Part shown: one piece after another, positions 34,131 to 43,764 of the stretch
How the letters are laid out: each line of letters opens with the position of its first letter
Position numbering within the stretch: position 1 is the first letter of the stretch
Source of the DNA: Mariprofundaceae bacterium
GTDB lineage: Bacteria > Pseudomonadota > Zetaproteobacteria > Mariprofundales > Mariprofundaceae
Reading direction: 5' to 3'
Length of the DNA: 54,621 nt
Assembly: GCA_021772895.1 (NCBI GenBank)
Contig: JAJFLC010000008.1
Coordinates: 1-54,621 of the forward strand
Position numbers and translations under genes: made by a program
The notes under the pieces: generated by a model
Told to the model about the DNA's origin: nothing
Databases searched by the model: none
The model's input: only the letters and a program-made list of their open reading frames with translations

Positions 34131-36665
34131 ATGAGTGAACTATTAGAGATTCAATTGCCCGATGAAAAGGAGCTTGCAAAGCTTTCTAAAATATCTATTG
34201 GTGCATATGCGGCACGATGTGCCTTAAGAGCACTTCCAACGACTGTAGTTGGAGATGAACTCTCTACGTGGGGAAACGATTTTGACCGCAATATGCGATG
34301 CACTGAAATGGCAGTGTTATTAGCATCCCTGGGGCCATTAATCGAGATGGAGACTGTCCAGGATATCATTTCAGACGTTTCAACTGGTATGGATGATATC
34401 GTTGCTAAAGCCAATGCCAGATCTGCATTTGTAGCCGTTGCAGAAGCACTTCATGCTGTTGATGAGAAGGGTGATATCAACACCATGGCCGGGTTTGCTG
34501 AAAAAGCGAGTGTAGCTAGTAGAGCAGCTACCGGGAAAGGCAGCGATGATCAGCAGTCCGCACATGATATGGCCAATAGAGCGGCAATGAGAGATTTGAT
34601 GGTTTTAATGAAAGAGGAATCCAGTCCGCATTCGGTTTTTAATTCGTCGCTTTGGCCTGATGGGGAACCTGATGGATGGTTTGATTCTCTTGGTCATTGG
34701 AATTCGGCGTTAGATGTCAAAGGGCTGGGAGCGACTGTCAGTCGTTATCAGGGGTTTTTGTATGGACGGCCGGACTGGGAATCTTGCAAAGAGGCCGTTA
34801 ATCATTGGTACAGTGAATACGGCGGTGAAGAAGGCCGGAAGCCGATAGAGGAATTAGCCAAACAGCCAGAAGATCTTCAATTCGGGGCATCTGGAAGTGC
34901 CACCTTGAATATGGATGGCGCTGCTTTGGAGGATCATCTCGGGCGAGATGTTCTGGTCAAAGCACTTTGTGAGCTGCTCGATTACCCCGATTACAGTGGA
35001 CGACTCACCATAGGTTTGATGGGTCATTGGGGCTCGGGTAAATCGAGTGTACTTAAAATGCTTGAGAAAGCACTGACTGAAAAAGACAAAGAAAAAAACA
35101 AGTTTTGGCAGCCAGAAAGCGAATTTATCTACGCCGAATTCAATGCATGGGCATACGAACATACCGATAATATTCAGGCAGGTCTGGCACAGGAAGTGGT
35201 CAATGGATTGACTGGTAGGCTTAACATTTTCCAAAAGCTGCTGCTGGCATCCAGATTGGCAATCATGGAACACCCTTGGAGATTCCTGTATACGTTTTTT
35301 GTGGTTGCCATAGCCGGTACAACAGCACTCTTTTACCAAACATGGTTTGATCAAAATCAGCATTTAATTGCTCAAGGTGGCCTTACAGCACTTATTATTG
35401 GAATGTTGATTTCAATCGTTCCGCAGATCAAACAAATGGTCGCCAATCCTATGGCCAAACAGTTACAGACCTATTTGCGACTGCCCGAGTTCGGAAGTTA
35501 TCTCGGTGCATTGCCCGTGATACAGAGGCAGGTTCACAATATTTGTGAAATCAGATTAAACACTGGTCAACGTGCAACATGCAGATGGCCGGGGCCAAAG
35601 AGGCGTTTCCTGTTTGTCGTTGATGATTTGGATCGTTGCGGTGTAAAGGGTATTGTAGAAACTCTGGAAGCAGTACGGCTTGTGATGGATCTTGAAAGTG
35701 TCACGGTTATTATCGCCATTGATCACCGTATGGCCCTGGCTGCTCTGACAAATCACTATTATGAACTGTCTGAGAAAGGGAGTGAAAGAACGCCTCAAGC
35801 TATTGCTCGCGACTATCTGGGAAAAATATTTCAGGTGCCAATCCTGCTTGACGAACCGCTGGAAAATATTGAATTTTATGTAAAGAAAAGCCTTTTTAAT
35901 CATTTGCTTCATTCGAGCGATGAAAGCAAAACTAACACTGGAAATGGCAAAGGTTCGGGCGATGGTGTTGGTGAAATTGATGGAGCCGGGAATGGCAGTG
36001 ACTCGGGCGATAGTGCTGATGAAGTTGATGGAACCGGGAATGGCAGTGACTCGGGCGATGCTGCCGGTGAAATTGATGGAACTGGAAATGGCAGTGACTC
36101 GGGCGATGCTGCTGGTGAAGTTGATGGAATTGAAGAGGGCATGAACATCAAAGAAAAAGCGACTTCAGGAGTGATGGAGGATTCGCAGGATGAGCTGAAT
36201 CGGTTTGTGCATCTTGCCAAGGGCTTTGATATTGCAAACCCAAGGCAGCTCAAGCGTTTGCACAACTGTTATAGATTGTTAAAGGGCTATGAGTGGCATT
36301 GTCGAAATGAAAGGAGAAGTTTTGGAGAAGAGACCTGGCCGGATAATCTGGTGGTGATGACGATGCTTTTCTGGCTTGAGTTTCTTTACAACTGTGAATG
36401 GGATAAGAGAGAGTGGGAGGAGAAAAATCTATTGGAAAGTTTTGATCATGAGGATAGCGGATCTTTATTGAACAATAGGTATTATGATGTAGGACATAAG
36501 AATCGTTTACTCAACGTATTACACGACACCTTTTTTGTTGGGGACAAACCGGAAACGTCCTATTTTACACTTAAGCATAAAGTTGAACCCTTCATGCTCC
36601 CTTTTGCCGAGCGCAAGAACAGCGACACGAAAAAAGAAGCTGAAGTGGAGAAGCAGGTCAAATAA
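34131..36665 (+). CDS. KAP-family P-loop NTPase with tandem-repeat insert
   Basis: 844 residues from ATG 34131, right after AGGAGGGGGATT. Residues 1-~270 are helical with no domain I recognise. The KAP NTPase domain starts near 275: Walker A GLMGHWGSGKSSVLKMLEKA (about 293-312), two membrane-spanning helices inserted at about 384-432 as is typical of KAP proteins, and Walker B FLFVVDDLDRCGVKGIVETL (about 492). A low-complexity linker of four 16-residue repeats lies at about 604-667, and FDIANPRQLKRLHNCYRLLK is a C-terminal KAP motif. KAP NTPases include the phage-exclusion protein PifA. The gene stands alone with its own promoter and terminator; a defence role is inferred, not shown. Confidence 0.9.
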   Translation: MSELLEIQLPDEKELAKLSKISIGAYAARCALRALPTTVVGDELSTWGNDFDRNMRCTEMAVLLASLGPLIEMETVQDIISDVSTGMDDIVAKANARSAFVAVAEALHAVDEKGDINTMAGFAEKASVASRAATGKGSDDQQSAHDMANRAAMRDLMVLMKEESSPHSVFNSSLWPDGEPDGWFDSLGHWNSALDVKGLGATVSRYQGFLYGRPDWESCKEAVNHWYSEYGGEEGRKPIEELAKQPEDLQFGASGSATLNMDGAALEDHLGRDVLVKALCELLDYPDYSGRLTIGLMGHWGSGKSSVLKMLEKALTEKDKEKNKFWQPESEFIYAEFNAWAYEHTDNIQAGLAQEVVNGLTGRLNIFQKLLLASRLAIMEHPWRFLYTFFVVAIAGTTALFYQTWFDQNQHLIAQGGLTALIIGMLISIVPQIKQMVANPMAKQLQTYLRLPEFGSYLGALPVIQRQVHNICEIRLNTGQRATCRWPGPKRRFLFVVDDLDRCGVKGIVETLEAVRLVMDLESVTVIIAIDHRMALAALTNHYYELSEKGSERTPQAIARDYLGKIFQVPILLDEPLENIEFYVKKSLFNHLLHSSDESKTNTGNGKGSGDGVGEIDGAGNGSDSGDSADEVDGTGNGSDSGDAAGEIDGTGNGSDSGDAAGEVDGIEEGMNIKEKATSGVMEDSQDELNRFVHLAKGFDIANPRQLKRLHNCYRLLKGYEWHCRNERRSFGEETWPDNLVVMTMLFWLEFLYNCEWDKREWEEKNLLESFDHEDSGSLLNNRYYDVGHKNRLLNVLHDTFFVGDKPETSYFTLKHKVEPFMLPFAERKNSDTKKEAEVEKQVK
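35940..36131 (+). repeat. four in-frame 48-bp tandem repeats within the KAP gene
   Basis: Units start at 35940, 35988, 36036 and 36084. Each encodes 16 residues of the form GNGSDSGDAAGEIDGT. Unit 1 differs most (GNGKGSGDGVGEIDGA); units 3 and 4 are nearly identical, including at third codon positions, which points to recent duplication. The unit is acidic and glycine-rich, likely a flexible linker or a calcium-binding-like segment. Confidence 0.95.
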
Positions 36666-36681
36666 CGACCTGCTTCTTTTT
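36650..36681 (+). terminator. rho-independent terminator of the KAP NTPase gene
   Basis: GAAGCAGGTC (36650-36659) pairs perfectly with GACCTGCTTC (36667-36676) over a 7-nt loop that contains the stop codon, then TTTTT follows. The 3' arm lies outside the coding frame. Confidence 0.9.
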
Positions 36682-36695
36682 CAGTCCGCCTCGAT

Positions 36696-37154
36696 TTATT
36701 TCTTTCCCGAACTGCCAAAACCTCCGGCACCGCGTTCAGTTTTAGAGAGTTCGGAAACGGGCTGGAAATCTGCCTGTACAAAAGGTGCGATAATCATCTG
36801 AGCGATGCGCTCACCACGCTGGATATGGAAGGGCGTTTTGCCATGATTCATGAGGATGACACCCACTTCTCCACGGTAATCGGCATCAACGGTGCCAGGT
36901 GTGTTGAGTACGGTGATTCCATGTTTCAGCGCTAAACCTGAGCGAGGGCGCACCTGCGCTTCATAGTTGTCCGGCAGTGCCATGGCAAAACCGGTTGGAA
37001 TCAGGGCGTGCTCTCCCGGCTCGATGACAACATCACGATCAACTGCGGCACGAAGATCAGCACCGGCGGCATGGGTGGTTGCGTAAAATGGCAATTCAAG
37101 CCCTTCACCATGGGGTAGTTGTTTGATCTCTACGGTTGGGTTGCGTGCGCTCAT
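36696..37154 (-). CDS. dut: dUTP diphosphatase (dUTPase)
   Basis: 152 residues of the trimeric dUTPase family. It hydrolyses dUTP to dUMP, keeping uracil out of DNA. Motifs: [58 protein letters not shown] and the C-terminal [10 protein letters not shown] arm that covers the active site. The ATG overlaps the coaBC stop by 4 nt, the same coaBC-dut order as in many proteobacteria. Confidence 0.97.
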   Translation of the reverse strand: MSARNPTVEIKQLPHGEGLELPFYATTHAAGADLRAAVDRDVVIEPGEHALIPTGFAMALPDNYEAQVRPRSGLALKHGITVLNTPGTVDADYRGEVGVILMNHGKTPFHIQRGERIAQMIIAPFVQADFQPVSELSKTERGAGGFGSSGKK

Positions 37155-38338
37155 TTTTGTAACTCCATAATTTGTCTGGTTAATTTCTGTGCCAGTTGCT
37201 CTTTTGCAAGCGGTTCAATTTGTTCTGTTTGCTCGGGGGTGATCCACCAGCCACCTGCATTTTCTTTCCCCATATTGCTCACATCATTGGCAAAAATGGC
37301 ATCGACTGCTTTGCGATCAAGTTTTTCACGGGCATGATCAATGTGGGCGGATGATTCGGCTGCAAATGCAATCACATGGGCGGGCCTGCCGTCCATCTTT
37401 GCCACATGGGCAACAATGTCAGGATTGGCTGTCAGTTCGATCTGTAGTTGTTCAATATCACCACGTTTCAATTTTTCAGTGATCAGCTTGCTGAAACGGA
37501 AATCACTGATTGCAGCCGTACCAATAAAAACATCTGCATTCAAAGCAGCTGTTTTGCAATGGACTAACATCTCTTCGGCAGATTCCACACCAATTCGTTG
37601 AACCCGACTTGCAGATTCGGGTGTGCCTGGCCCTGCAATGAGTGTGACACTGGCACCAAGTGCAGAGGCTGTATGAGCCAGATGAACCCCCAGTGTTCCT
37701 GTGGCACGGTTGGTTAAAATCCGAACCGCGTCCCAACGCTCCCATGTTGGCCCTGCATTGATAACCCAATGTTGATTGTCCAGAATCTGTGGATTGAGAA
37801 GGGGAACGAGATCGTTGGCAATCGTTTCAGGTTCATTCAAACGACCCGGCCCGATTTCGCCGCAGGCCAGTTCGCCGGAAGCAGGGCCAGAAAATTTGAA
37901 TCCCTTGGTCTTGAGCGTTTCGACATTCTTTTTTGTAGCATCACTTTCCCACATCGAGTGATTCATAGCAGGCGAAATGAGCGTAGGTGTTTCGTTGACC
38001 TGCATAATGGTGGTTAGCAGATCATCGGCGATTCCGTATGCCAGTTTGGTTAGCAGGTTGGCCGTGGCAGGTGCAATGACAATGGCATCAGCCCATCGGG
38101 CCAGCTGGATATGCCCCATCTCTCGCTCACGGGTCAGGTCAAAGAGTTGGGTATGTGTCTCATGGCCTGTCAGTGCATCAAAGGTCAGAGGTGTGACAAA
38201 CTCACATGCAGACTTTGTCATCACACAACGTACGTTTGCGCCTCGTTTGATTAGCAGGCGAACGAGTTCAGCAGTGCGGTAGACGGCAATGCCCCCTCCG
38301 ATACCGATCAGGATGTTTTTTTTATCCAGCATGGTCAC
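37151..38338 (-). CDS. coaBC: bifunctional phosphopantothenoylcysteine decarboxylase/synthetase
   Basis: 395 residues; GTG 38338 and ATG 38332 are both possible starts, and a GTGGA lies 8 nt before the GTG. The CoaC half has [39 protein letters not shown] and the Cys in [14 protein letters not shown]. The CoaB half has [20 protein letters not shown] and [20 protein letters not shown]. The enzyme makes 4'-phosphopantetheine on the way to coenzyme A. It lies between bcp and dut on the - strand. Confidence 0.96.
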   Translation of the reverse strand: MTMLDKKNILIGIGGGIAVYRTAELVRLLIKRGANVRCVMTKSACEFVTPLTFDALTGHETHTQLFDLTREREMGHIQLARWADAIVIAPATANLLTKLAYGIADDLLTTIMQVNETPTLISPAMNHSMWESDATKKNVETLKTKGFKFSGPASGELACGEIGPGRLNEPETIANDLVPLLNPQILDNQHWVINAGPTWERWDAVRILTNRATGTLGVHLAHTASALGASVTLIAGPGTPESASRVQRIGVESAEEMLVHCKTAALNADVFIGTAAISDFRFSKLITEKLKRGDIEQLQIELTANPDIVAHVAKMDGRPAHVIAFAAESSAHIDHAREKLDRKAVDAIFANDVSNMGKENAGGWWITPEQTEQIEPLAKEQLAQKLTRQIMELQK

Positions 38339-38351
38339 GCTTTAATTCCAC

Positions 38352-38831
38352 TTAGGCCTGCAACTCTTTAAGCGTTTTCAGAACCTCAGCAACATGATCT
38401 TTTACTTTTACTTTGCGCCAAACGTAAGCGATATCACCTTCGGGATTAATAATGAAAGTGGATCGTTCAACGCCAAGGTATTCTTTGCCGTAATTCTTTT
38501 TTATCTGCATGACATCAAAGGCTTTGCAGAGAAGTTCATCAGCATCGGAGATGAGTGGGAAGTTCAAAGACTGTTTTTCTGTGAAATTTGCATGTGATTT
38601 CACAGAGTCACGACTGACGCCAACAATGGCGGCGTCGGCACCTGAGAAATCGGGAAGCGCATCGCGAAATTCACACGATTCAGTGGTGCAGCCGGGCGTA
38701 CTGTCTTTTGGATAAAAATAGAGAATGATCCATCGCCCATTCAAATCGGAGAGTTTCAGTCTGCCTTCCGGCCATGTTGGTAGCTCAATGTCCGGTGCTG
38801 CATCGCCCGGATTCAATGTGTAGTCGCTCAT
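38352..38831 (-). CDS. bcp: thioredoxin-dependent peroxiredoxin, Bcp/PrxQ type
   Basis: 159 residues from ATG 38831, with AGGAGAAGCGCC upstream; the longer frame is unsupported. It reduces peroxides. Peroxidatic Cys48 and resolving Cys53 are in the STPGCTTESCEFRD motif, the atypical 2-Cys pattern of PrxQ. The thioredoxin-fold core shows GRWIILYFYPKD and the C-terminal VERSTFIINPEGDIAYVWRK. It is followed 13 nt later by coaBC. Confidence 0.96.
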   Translation of the reverse strand: MSDYTLNPGDAAPDIELPTWPEGRLKLSDLNGRWIILYFYPKDSTPGCTTESCEFRDALPDFSGADAAIVGVSRDSVKSHANFTEKQSLNFPLISDADELLCKAFDVMQIKKNYGKEYLGVERSTFIINPEGDIAYVWRKVKVKDHVAEVLKTLKELQA

Positions 38832-38936
38832 GGCGCTTCTCCTTTGTTGCCCTTTTCGTTTCATCTTGGGGTTTCTTCTTCCTAGGGGCAATCATGAATG
38901 ATAAATTGCACGTTTGAAACAGACGAGGAGTTTTTG

Positions 38937-39860
38937 ATGCAAATCATGCTAGCAGAGCCACGCGGATTTTGTGCGGGCGTGGATAGAGCCATTGAAATCG
39001 TGGAGCGCGCACTGGATGTGTACGGCGCACCAATCTATGTACGGCATGAAATTGTACATAATAAATTTGTTGTCGAAGATCTTCGTACAAAGGGCGCTGT
39101 TTTTGTTGATGAGGTGGATGATGCACCGGATGATTCATTGCTGATTTTTTCTGCACATGGGGTGAGTAAGGCTGTTCGTGAACGTGCAAGCCAGCGTGGA
39201 TTGAAAGTGATTGATGCCACCTGTCCGCTAGTCACTAAAGTACATATTGAGCTTCTCCGCCATTATCAGCGGGGGGATCAGGTTATCCTCATCGGCCATG
39301 CAGGGCATCCCGAGGTGGAAGGAACCATGGGGCAAGCACCGGAGGGTACTGTATTGTTGGTTTCTACACCCGATGATGTTGAAACGTTGTCAGTCAAAGA
39401 TGAAAACAGACTTGCTTTTGTTACCCAGACGACTCTTAGTGTTGATGATACGGCTGATGTGATTGAAACACTAAAGAAACGGTTCCCAAACATTCAGGGC
39501 CCGAAACGTGAAGATATCTGTTATGCGACCAGTAATCGGCAGTTGGCAGTTAAGGAGCTTTCCGATACATGTGATGTGGTGCTGGTGATTGGTTCGAAAA
39601 ACTCTTCCAACAGCAATCGTTTAAGAGAGGTTGCTGAACGCAGAGGTGCCGATGCCTGGTTGATTGATGGTCCGGAAGATATTAACCCGGACTGGTTGAA
39701 AAACAGATCCAAAATTGGCATCACAGCAGGTGCTTCTGCACCTGAAGTATTGGTTCAGCGAGTCATTGAATACCTGCGTGAACAAGGTTGTGGTGATGTG
39801 GAAGTTTCCAGCGTCATTGAGGAGAATGTCACTTTCAGCTTACCTGAATTGTTACGCTGA
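38937..39860 (+). CDS. ispH: 4-hydroxy-3-methylbut-2-enyl diphosphate reductase
   Basis: 307 residues from ATG 38937 after GAGGAGTTTTTG; an upstream ATG at 38898 keeps the frame but lacks such an SD. The last enzyme of the MEP isoprenoid pathway. The 4Fe-4S cluster Cys residues lie in [16 protein letters not shown] (Cys12), [13 protein letters not shown] and [12 protein letters not shown]. The catalytic region [13 protein letters not shown] is present. Divergent from bcp. Confidence 0.97.
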   Translation: MQIMLAEPRGFCAGVDRAIEIVERALDVYGAPIYVRHEIVHNKFVVEDLRTKGAVFVDEVDDAPDDSLLIFSAHGVSKAVRERASQRGLKVIDATCPLVTKVHIELLRHYQRGDQVILIGHAGHPEVEGTMGQAPEGTVLLVSTPDDVETLSVKDENRLAFVTQTTLSVDDTADVIETLKKRFPNIQGPKREDICYATSNRQLAVKELSDTCDVVLVIGSKNSSNSNRLREVAERRGADAWLIDGPEDINPDWLKNRSKIGITAGASAPEVLVQRVIEYLREQGCGDVEVSSVIEENVTFSLPELLR

Positions 39861-39888
39861 GTTGAGTCCGCTTGATATATTGACCGGG

Positions 39889-42141
39889 CTATTTATTTTT
39901 TAATACAAACACACCGTCCCAATTGTGCGGCGGGGGTGTTTTTCGGTAACCATTTACTCTGGCCAGCATGACTTCATACAAGCTGTTGTCTGCTACCTCA
40001 TCAATAAGACGTTCAAGAATTTTTGCAGCTTCATCGAATTTACCTTCTTGCATCAGTCCCCAGGCTTTCTCATAGGTTCGATGTGGTTGAAGATCTGCTT
40101 CACTAACTTTATTGCGTGGCGCAAGCGGCATATACAGATCAACAGCTTGTTCGCGGCCTATAACCTTTACCCGATCTACAAAGGTTGCTGCGATGTCATT
40201 ACGAATCTGAAGGTAGGTGTCACGGCTTATCAGAATAGGAACGCGATAGATTTTACATGCGCCTTCAAGCCGGCTGGCAAGATTGACGTGATCTCCCATA
40301 ATGGTGTAGTTCAATTGTTTGTGGGTTCCCATGTTGCCAACCACCATGGGGCCATCATTGATACCGATTCTTGTATGGATTTCAGGGTAACCTTTTTTAG
40401 CCCACTCCTGACGTAAGGTGGCAAGTGCTTTTTGCTGTTCAAGTGCAGCCAATACGCTTTGGGTTGGATGATCCGGCATGTCCAGCGGCGCACCAAAAAA
40501 AGCGATGATGGCATCGCCTTCATACTTATCGATGGTGCCACCATGTTTGAGAATGATATTACTCATGGCTGTAAGGTAGAGATTCAGGAAGTGCACCAGC
40601 TCCTGCGGCGAAAGTTTCTCAGAGAAAGATGAAAAAGCTGCAATGTCTGAAAACATGGCAGTAATATGGCGTTCTTCACCACCGAGTTGTAATAACTCCG
40701 GTTTTTTCACTAAATTATCCACTACATTTGGAGCCAGATAGTGAGAAAATGCATCATGAATAAAAGCACGTTTTCTCGATTCGATAATGTATTCGAGAAG
40801 TGTGAGAGGGAGCGTGGTCAGAAGAATACCAATGATCAGATAGGTGGCTTTTAACCATAAGCCATAGCTGGAAAACAACCAAAAGGAAACAACGGCAATA
40901 AGCACTGGAAGACCAAATATGCTAAGTGTTTGCACAATCGCACCGCGATGATAAACCAGATATCCGGATAACAGACTGAGCAGAAGAATTAAAAAAAGTT
41001 CAGCAAGCTCGAGGTACGCTGGCCGACTGATTTCCTGATTGTTCAGGATGTTGGCAACGGCAGTGGCATGGCCTTCTACGCCGGGGAATATGGAATCAAA
41101 CGGACTGGGACGGTAATCAAGTACGCCGACAGCCGTGACACCAAACAGCACAATGCTATTTTTTAAAAGAGTTGCATCGGCTTGGTTGGCAAGAATGTCG
41201 GCTGCGGAAATATGGGTAAAAGTGTGTCCAGGGCCGTAGTGGTTCAGTAACATGTTACCTGTAGGATCTGTTTGAATGATTCGATTTCCTAACCGGATCT
41301 CTTTCACACCATCAAAACCGACTTTGACTGATACGTCAGGCCAGTCGAGAAAAGTACGCAGCGTTTGCATGGCCAGATTGGGATAGATGTAATCATTAAA
41401 TTCAGCAATGAGTGGAATACGGCGTACGGCTCCATCGGAGTCCGGGAAAAAATTGAAGAAGCCAACAGCATCGGTTGATTGTGTGAACCGGGGTAGATTG
41501 CTTTCGACTGCGGCAATACGTGGAATGTGATGTTTTGCATCATGAGAGAATTCGGAGGTTATGGAAGATGATTGCATAAGCTCTGCATTTTTGGGCAGTG
41601 ATTGTATGGTTAATTCCGGGATTTTACTGTTTTGGGCATAAAAAAAGTAACCGGGCACAAGTCGATCATGGTATTGCTGGAATACTTCTTCCAGTTTGTT
41701 ATCCAAATCACCATTCTGTTGGTGGGCACGCAGCCATTTGCTGACAGTCGCATTTTCATTTCCAGAATCTTTTAGTAACCGTAACGATGTGGTGAGTGGA
41801 TTATCCTGTTTTTCAGAAAAAACGATATCGAAGCCGAGTGTTTTAACACCATATTGATTCATCAGACGATCAACGATCAGTGCTATTTTATCGCGGGGCC
41901 ACGGCCAGCGGCCAACTTTTGAAAGGGAATGATCATCAATGGCGACAATAATAATCCGTGGGTCCGGGGTAATCGTGCCTCTGATTTTAAAGCGTTCGTC
42001 TAATGTTTTCAGTTCGATTTGTTCAATAAGGTCAGGCTGAATCACCGCGATTGAGAATGCCAGAAGTGACATGGCGATAATAAGGGGAAATCCAAACCAT
42101 CGCTGATGGCGCTCGATAAATTCAGCAATAGGCTGCAGCAC
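39889..42141 (-). CDS. CHASE2-domain class III adenylate cyclase
   Basis: 750 residues from a GTG start with GGAGGGAAA upstream. An N-terminal membrane helix is followed by a periplasmic CHASE2 sensor (residues ~40-340, with VDRLMNQYGVKTLGFDIVFS and DYRPSPFDSIFPGVEGHATA), three more helices, and a class III cyclase domain with FSDIAAFSSFSEKLSPQELV and KYEGDAIIAFFGAPLDMPDH (metal Asps), THKQLNYTIMGDHVNLASRL (Lys and Asp typical of ATP selectivity) and the transition-state Asn/Arg. It likely makes cAMP in response to an extracellular signal. The ligand is unknown. A C-terminal helical tail follows. Confidence 0.92.
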   Translation of the reverse strand: MLQPIAEFIERHQRWFGFPLIIAMSLLAFSIAVIQPDLIEQIELKTLDERFKIRGTITPDPRIIIVAIDDHSLSKVGRWPWPRDKIALIVDRLMNQYGVKTLGFDIVFSEKQDNPLTTSLRLLKDSGNENATVSKWLRAHQQNGDLDNKLEEVFQQYHDRLVPGYFFYAQNSKIPELTIQSLPKNAELMQSSSITSEFSHDAKHHIPRIAAVESNLPRFTQSTDAVGFFNFFPDSDGAVRRIPLIAEFNDYIYPNLAMQTLRTFLDWPDVSVKVGFDGVKEIRLGNRIIQTDPTGNMLLNHYGPGHTFTHISAADILANQADATLLKNSIVLFGVTAVGVLDYRPSPFDSIFPGVEGHATAVANILNNQEISRPAYLELAELFLILLLSLLSGYLVYHRGAIVQTLSIFGLPVLIAVVSFWLFSSYGLWLKATYLIIGILLTTLPLTLLEYIIESRKRAFIHDAFSHYLAPNVVDNLVKKPELLQLGGEERHITAMFSDIAAFSSFSEKLSPQELVHFLNLYLTAMSNIILKHGGTIDKYEGDAIIAFFGAPLDMPDHPTQSVLAALEQQKALATLRQEWAKKGYPEIHTRIGINDGPMVVGNMGTHKQLNYTIMGDHVNLASRLEGACKIYRVPILISRDTYLQIRNDIAATFVDRVKVIGREQAVDLYMPLAPRNKVSEADLQPHRTYEKAWGLMQEGKFDEAAKILERLIDEVADNSLYEVMLARVNGYRKTPPPHNWDGVFVLKNK

Positions 42142-42257
42142 TTTCCCTCCTGAAATTTAGAATATAGGATTATATGGGAGCGTAGCTATTAAGTGAGAAA
42201 AAGTGAAGGCAGGCTGCTATGAAACATACCTGCCTTCATGATATATAAGAAGGTCAG

Positions 42258-42629
42258 TTAGTCGCGACGAGTCCGCTCTGCCTGTTCCTGTTCTGTCTTG
42301 CAGTCGATACACAGTGTGGTGACTGGGCGGGCCTGTAGGCGTTTGATGCTGATATCACCACCGCACGATTCACACATGCCAAATTCTTCGTCTCTTATCC
42401 GTATCATTGCCTGATCAATTTTTTTAATCAGCTTGCGTTCACGATCTTTGATACGAAGCTCAAAATTACGATCGGTCTCCATGCTGGCTTGGTCGGTTGG
42501 GTCGGGAAAGGCATTTTGTTCCTGTTCATGCATGGTGTGCATGTTCTCAGTTTGTCCTTCTTCAAGATCAGAACGCCATTGGCTTAGCTGTTTCTCGAAA
42601 TCACCCAGTTGTTTTTTTGTCAATGCCAT
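42258..42629 (-). CDS. dksA: RNA polymerase-binding transcription factor DksA
   Basis: 123 residues from ATG 42629 after GGAGGCATGCA; the longer frame has no SD. DksA acts with ppGpp on rRNA and tRNA promoters. The coiled-coil runs from ~15 to 85, with an acidic DPTDQASMETDRN tip that enters the secondary channel. The zinc finger pairs CESC and CIDC, with GGDISIKRLQARPVTTL between, give the canonical C4 form. It is shorter at the N-terminus than E. coli DksA (151). Confidence 0.95.
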   Translation of the reverse strand: MALTKKQLGDFEKQLSQWRSDLEEGQTENMHTMHEQEQNAFPDPTDQASMETDRNFELRIKDRERKLIKKIDQAMIRIRDEEFGMCESCGGDISIKRLQARPVTTLCIDCKTEQEQAERTRRD

Positions 42630-42663
42630 TGCATGCCTCCAGAAGCATGGTTTTGTGAAAGGA

Positions 42664-42720
42664 GAAAAATAGCATTTTTCCTCTTTCACACTGAATAAGA
42701 GCAGATAAGTGCTTATTCAG
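42664..42720 (-). promoter_or_regulatory. paired inverted repeats in the dksA 5' region
   Basis: Two perfect inverted repeats precede dksA. GAAAAAT/ATTTTTC with a 3-nt loop lies at 42664-42680 and CTGAATAAG/CTTATTCAG with a 12-nt spacer lies at 42691-42720. On the transcribed strand the first is followed by CTCC and by an A/T-rich stretch. They may be an operator or an RNA structure controlling dksA; no regulator is identified. Confidence 0.4.
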
Positions 42721-42790
42721 AGGTTCCATCATGAGTCTACCCCATTTTTATGGAAGCCGCGAACCTTAGCGGCTGACCGCAAAAGTTCAA

Positions 42791-43426
42791 TCAATTCCGG
42801 CATAGAAGCGAGGTGAAGTGTTGATTCCATTGGCTGGCAACAATTTGAAGTTCGGGAAGTTGTTCGGCATAGCGTATCATGTTCACACTTTTTTTACTTG
42901 TGCCACACGGATTGATTGCCGTAAACCAGTCCGGGGCAACATTCATATTTAACACCATACCATGATAGGCGACACCATGTTGAATGCGCAGACCAATGGC
43001 GGCTATTTTTCCGTCATCGGTCCATACACCCGGCAGCCCACACTGGCGTTTTGTGTTGATATTGAACGTAGCCAGCAGGTTGATCGCTGATTGTTCGAGC
43101 AAGTGAACATACTCTTTAGGGAACATGTGTCTCTTTTTAAGCGCAATGATGGGGTAAAACATCACCTGGCCGGGGCCATGAAACGTGGTTTCACCACCTC
43201 GGTCTGTATCAATCAAGGGTGCGGGCAGTGCCGATTGTGTGCGGTTGTCTATAGCGCGCTTTCCAGTGGTATAAACAGGATCGTGTTCACATGCCCAGAC
43301 TATTTCCTCTTTTTGTCCTGAAGCAACAGCCTCGGCATGTATTTTTAACTGTTGCCACATCGGTTCATAAGGCTGACGCCCCAGCCATTCAAAAGATGGA
43401 ACCGCTTTTATTTGTGGTAGGTTCAC
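42791..43426 (-). CDS. lipB: octanoyl-[acyl-carrier-protein]:protein octanoyltransferase
   Basis: 211 residues. LipB transfers octanoyl from ACP to lipoyl domains. Motifs: RGGETTFHGPGQVMFYPIIA, the substrate-site DGKIAAIGLRIQHG (Lys) and the catalytic Cys in FTAINPCGTSKK. It starts 4 nt inside the ppnP stop. No lipA neighbour is seen. Confidence 0.96.
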   Translation of the reverse strand: MNLPQIKAVPSFEWLGRQPYEPMWQQLKIHAEAVASGQKEEIVWACEHDPVYTTGKRAIDNRTQSALPAPLIDTDRGGETTFHGPGQVMFYPIIALKKRHMFPKEYVHLLEQSAINLLATFNINTKRQCGLPGVWTDDGKIAAIGLRIQHGVAYHGMVLNMNVAPDWFTAINPCGTSKKSVNMIRYAEQLPELQIVASQWNQHFTSLLCRN

Positions 43427-43731
43427 TTGAAATGACAGATATAATCCAGAAGCTCTATCACTTCGATATCAAATGAACTGTTGGCTGGCACGTTAAAACT
43501 CTCACCTTCTGTGTGATTACTCCAATCATGATTACCAGCCAGACGAACACGACATACACCACCGAGCAATTCCATAACTTCTGCCGCATCGGTGCTGAAG
43601 TGATAGGTGCCGGATAACATGATACCCAGTGTTTTGTGTTCACCATCAGCGGTGATGATGGCGCGGCTGGTTACTTTGCCAGCATCATAGATATTAGCTT
43701 TTTTGGTGATGGTTGCGTGATTATAGTGCAT
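43423..43731 (-). CDS. ppnP: pyrimidine/purine nucleoside phosphorylase PpnP
   Basis: 102 residues of the DUF1255 cupin family. It cleaves nucleosides with phosphate to free bases. KTLGIMLSGTYHFSTDAAEV and the C-terminal GESFNVPANSSFDIEVIELL match YaiE/PpnP of E. coli, as does the small cupin size. It overlaps lipB by 4 nt. Confidence 0.92.
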   Translation of the reverse strand: MHYNHATITKKANIYDAGKVTSRAIITADGEHKTLGIMLSGTYHFSTDAAEVMELLGGVCRVRLAGNHDWSNHTEGESFNVPANSSFDIEVIELLDYICHFK

Positions 43732-43764
43732 CAGCTTTGCCTTAGTCCTTTCTTAGTGCGTTCA

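Noticed and set aside
35909-36265. Pro/Ser-rich minus-strand frame opposite the KAP repeats
   Set aside because: It is the antisense image of the 48-bp repeat, has no SD and sits wholly inside a clear gene.
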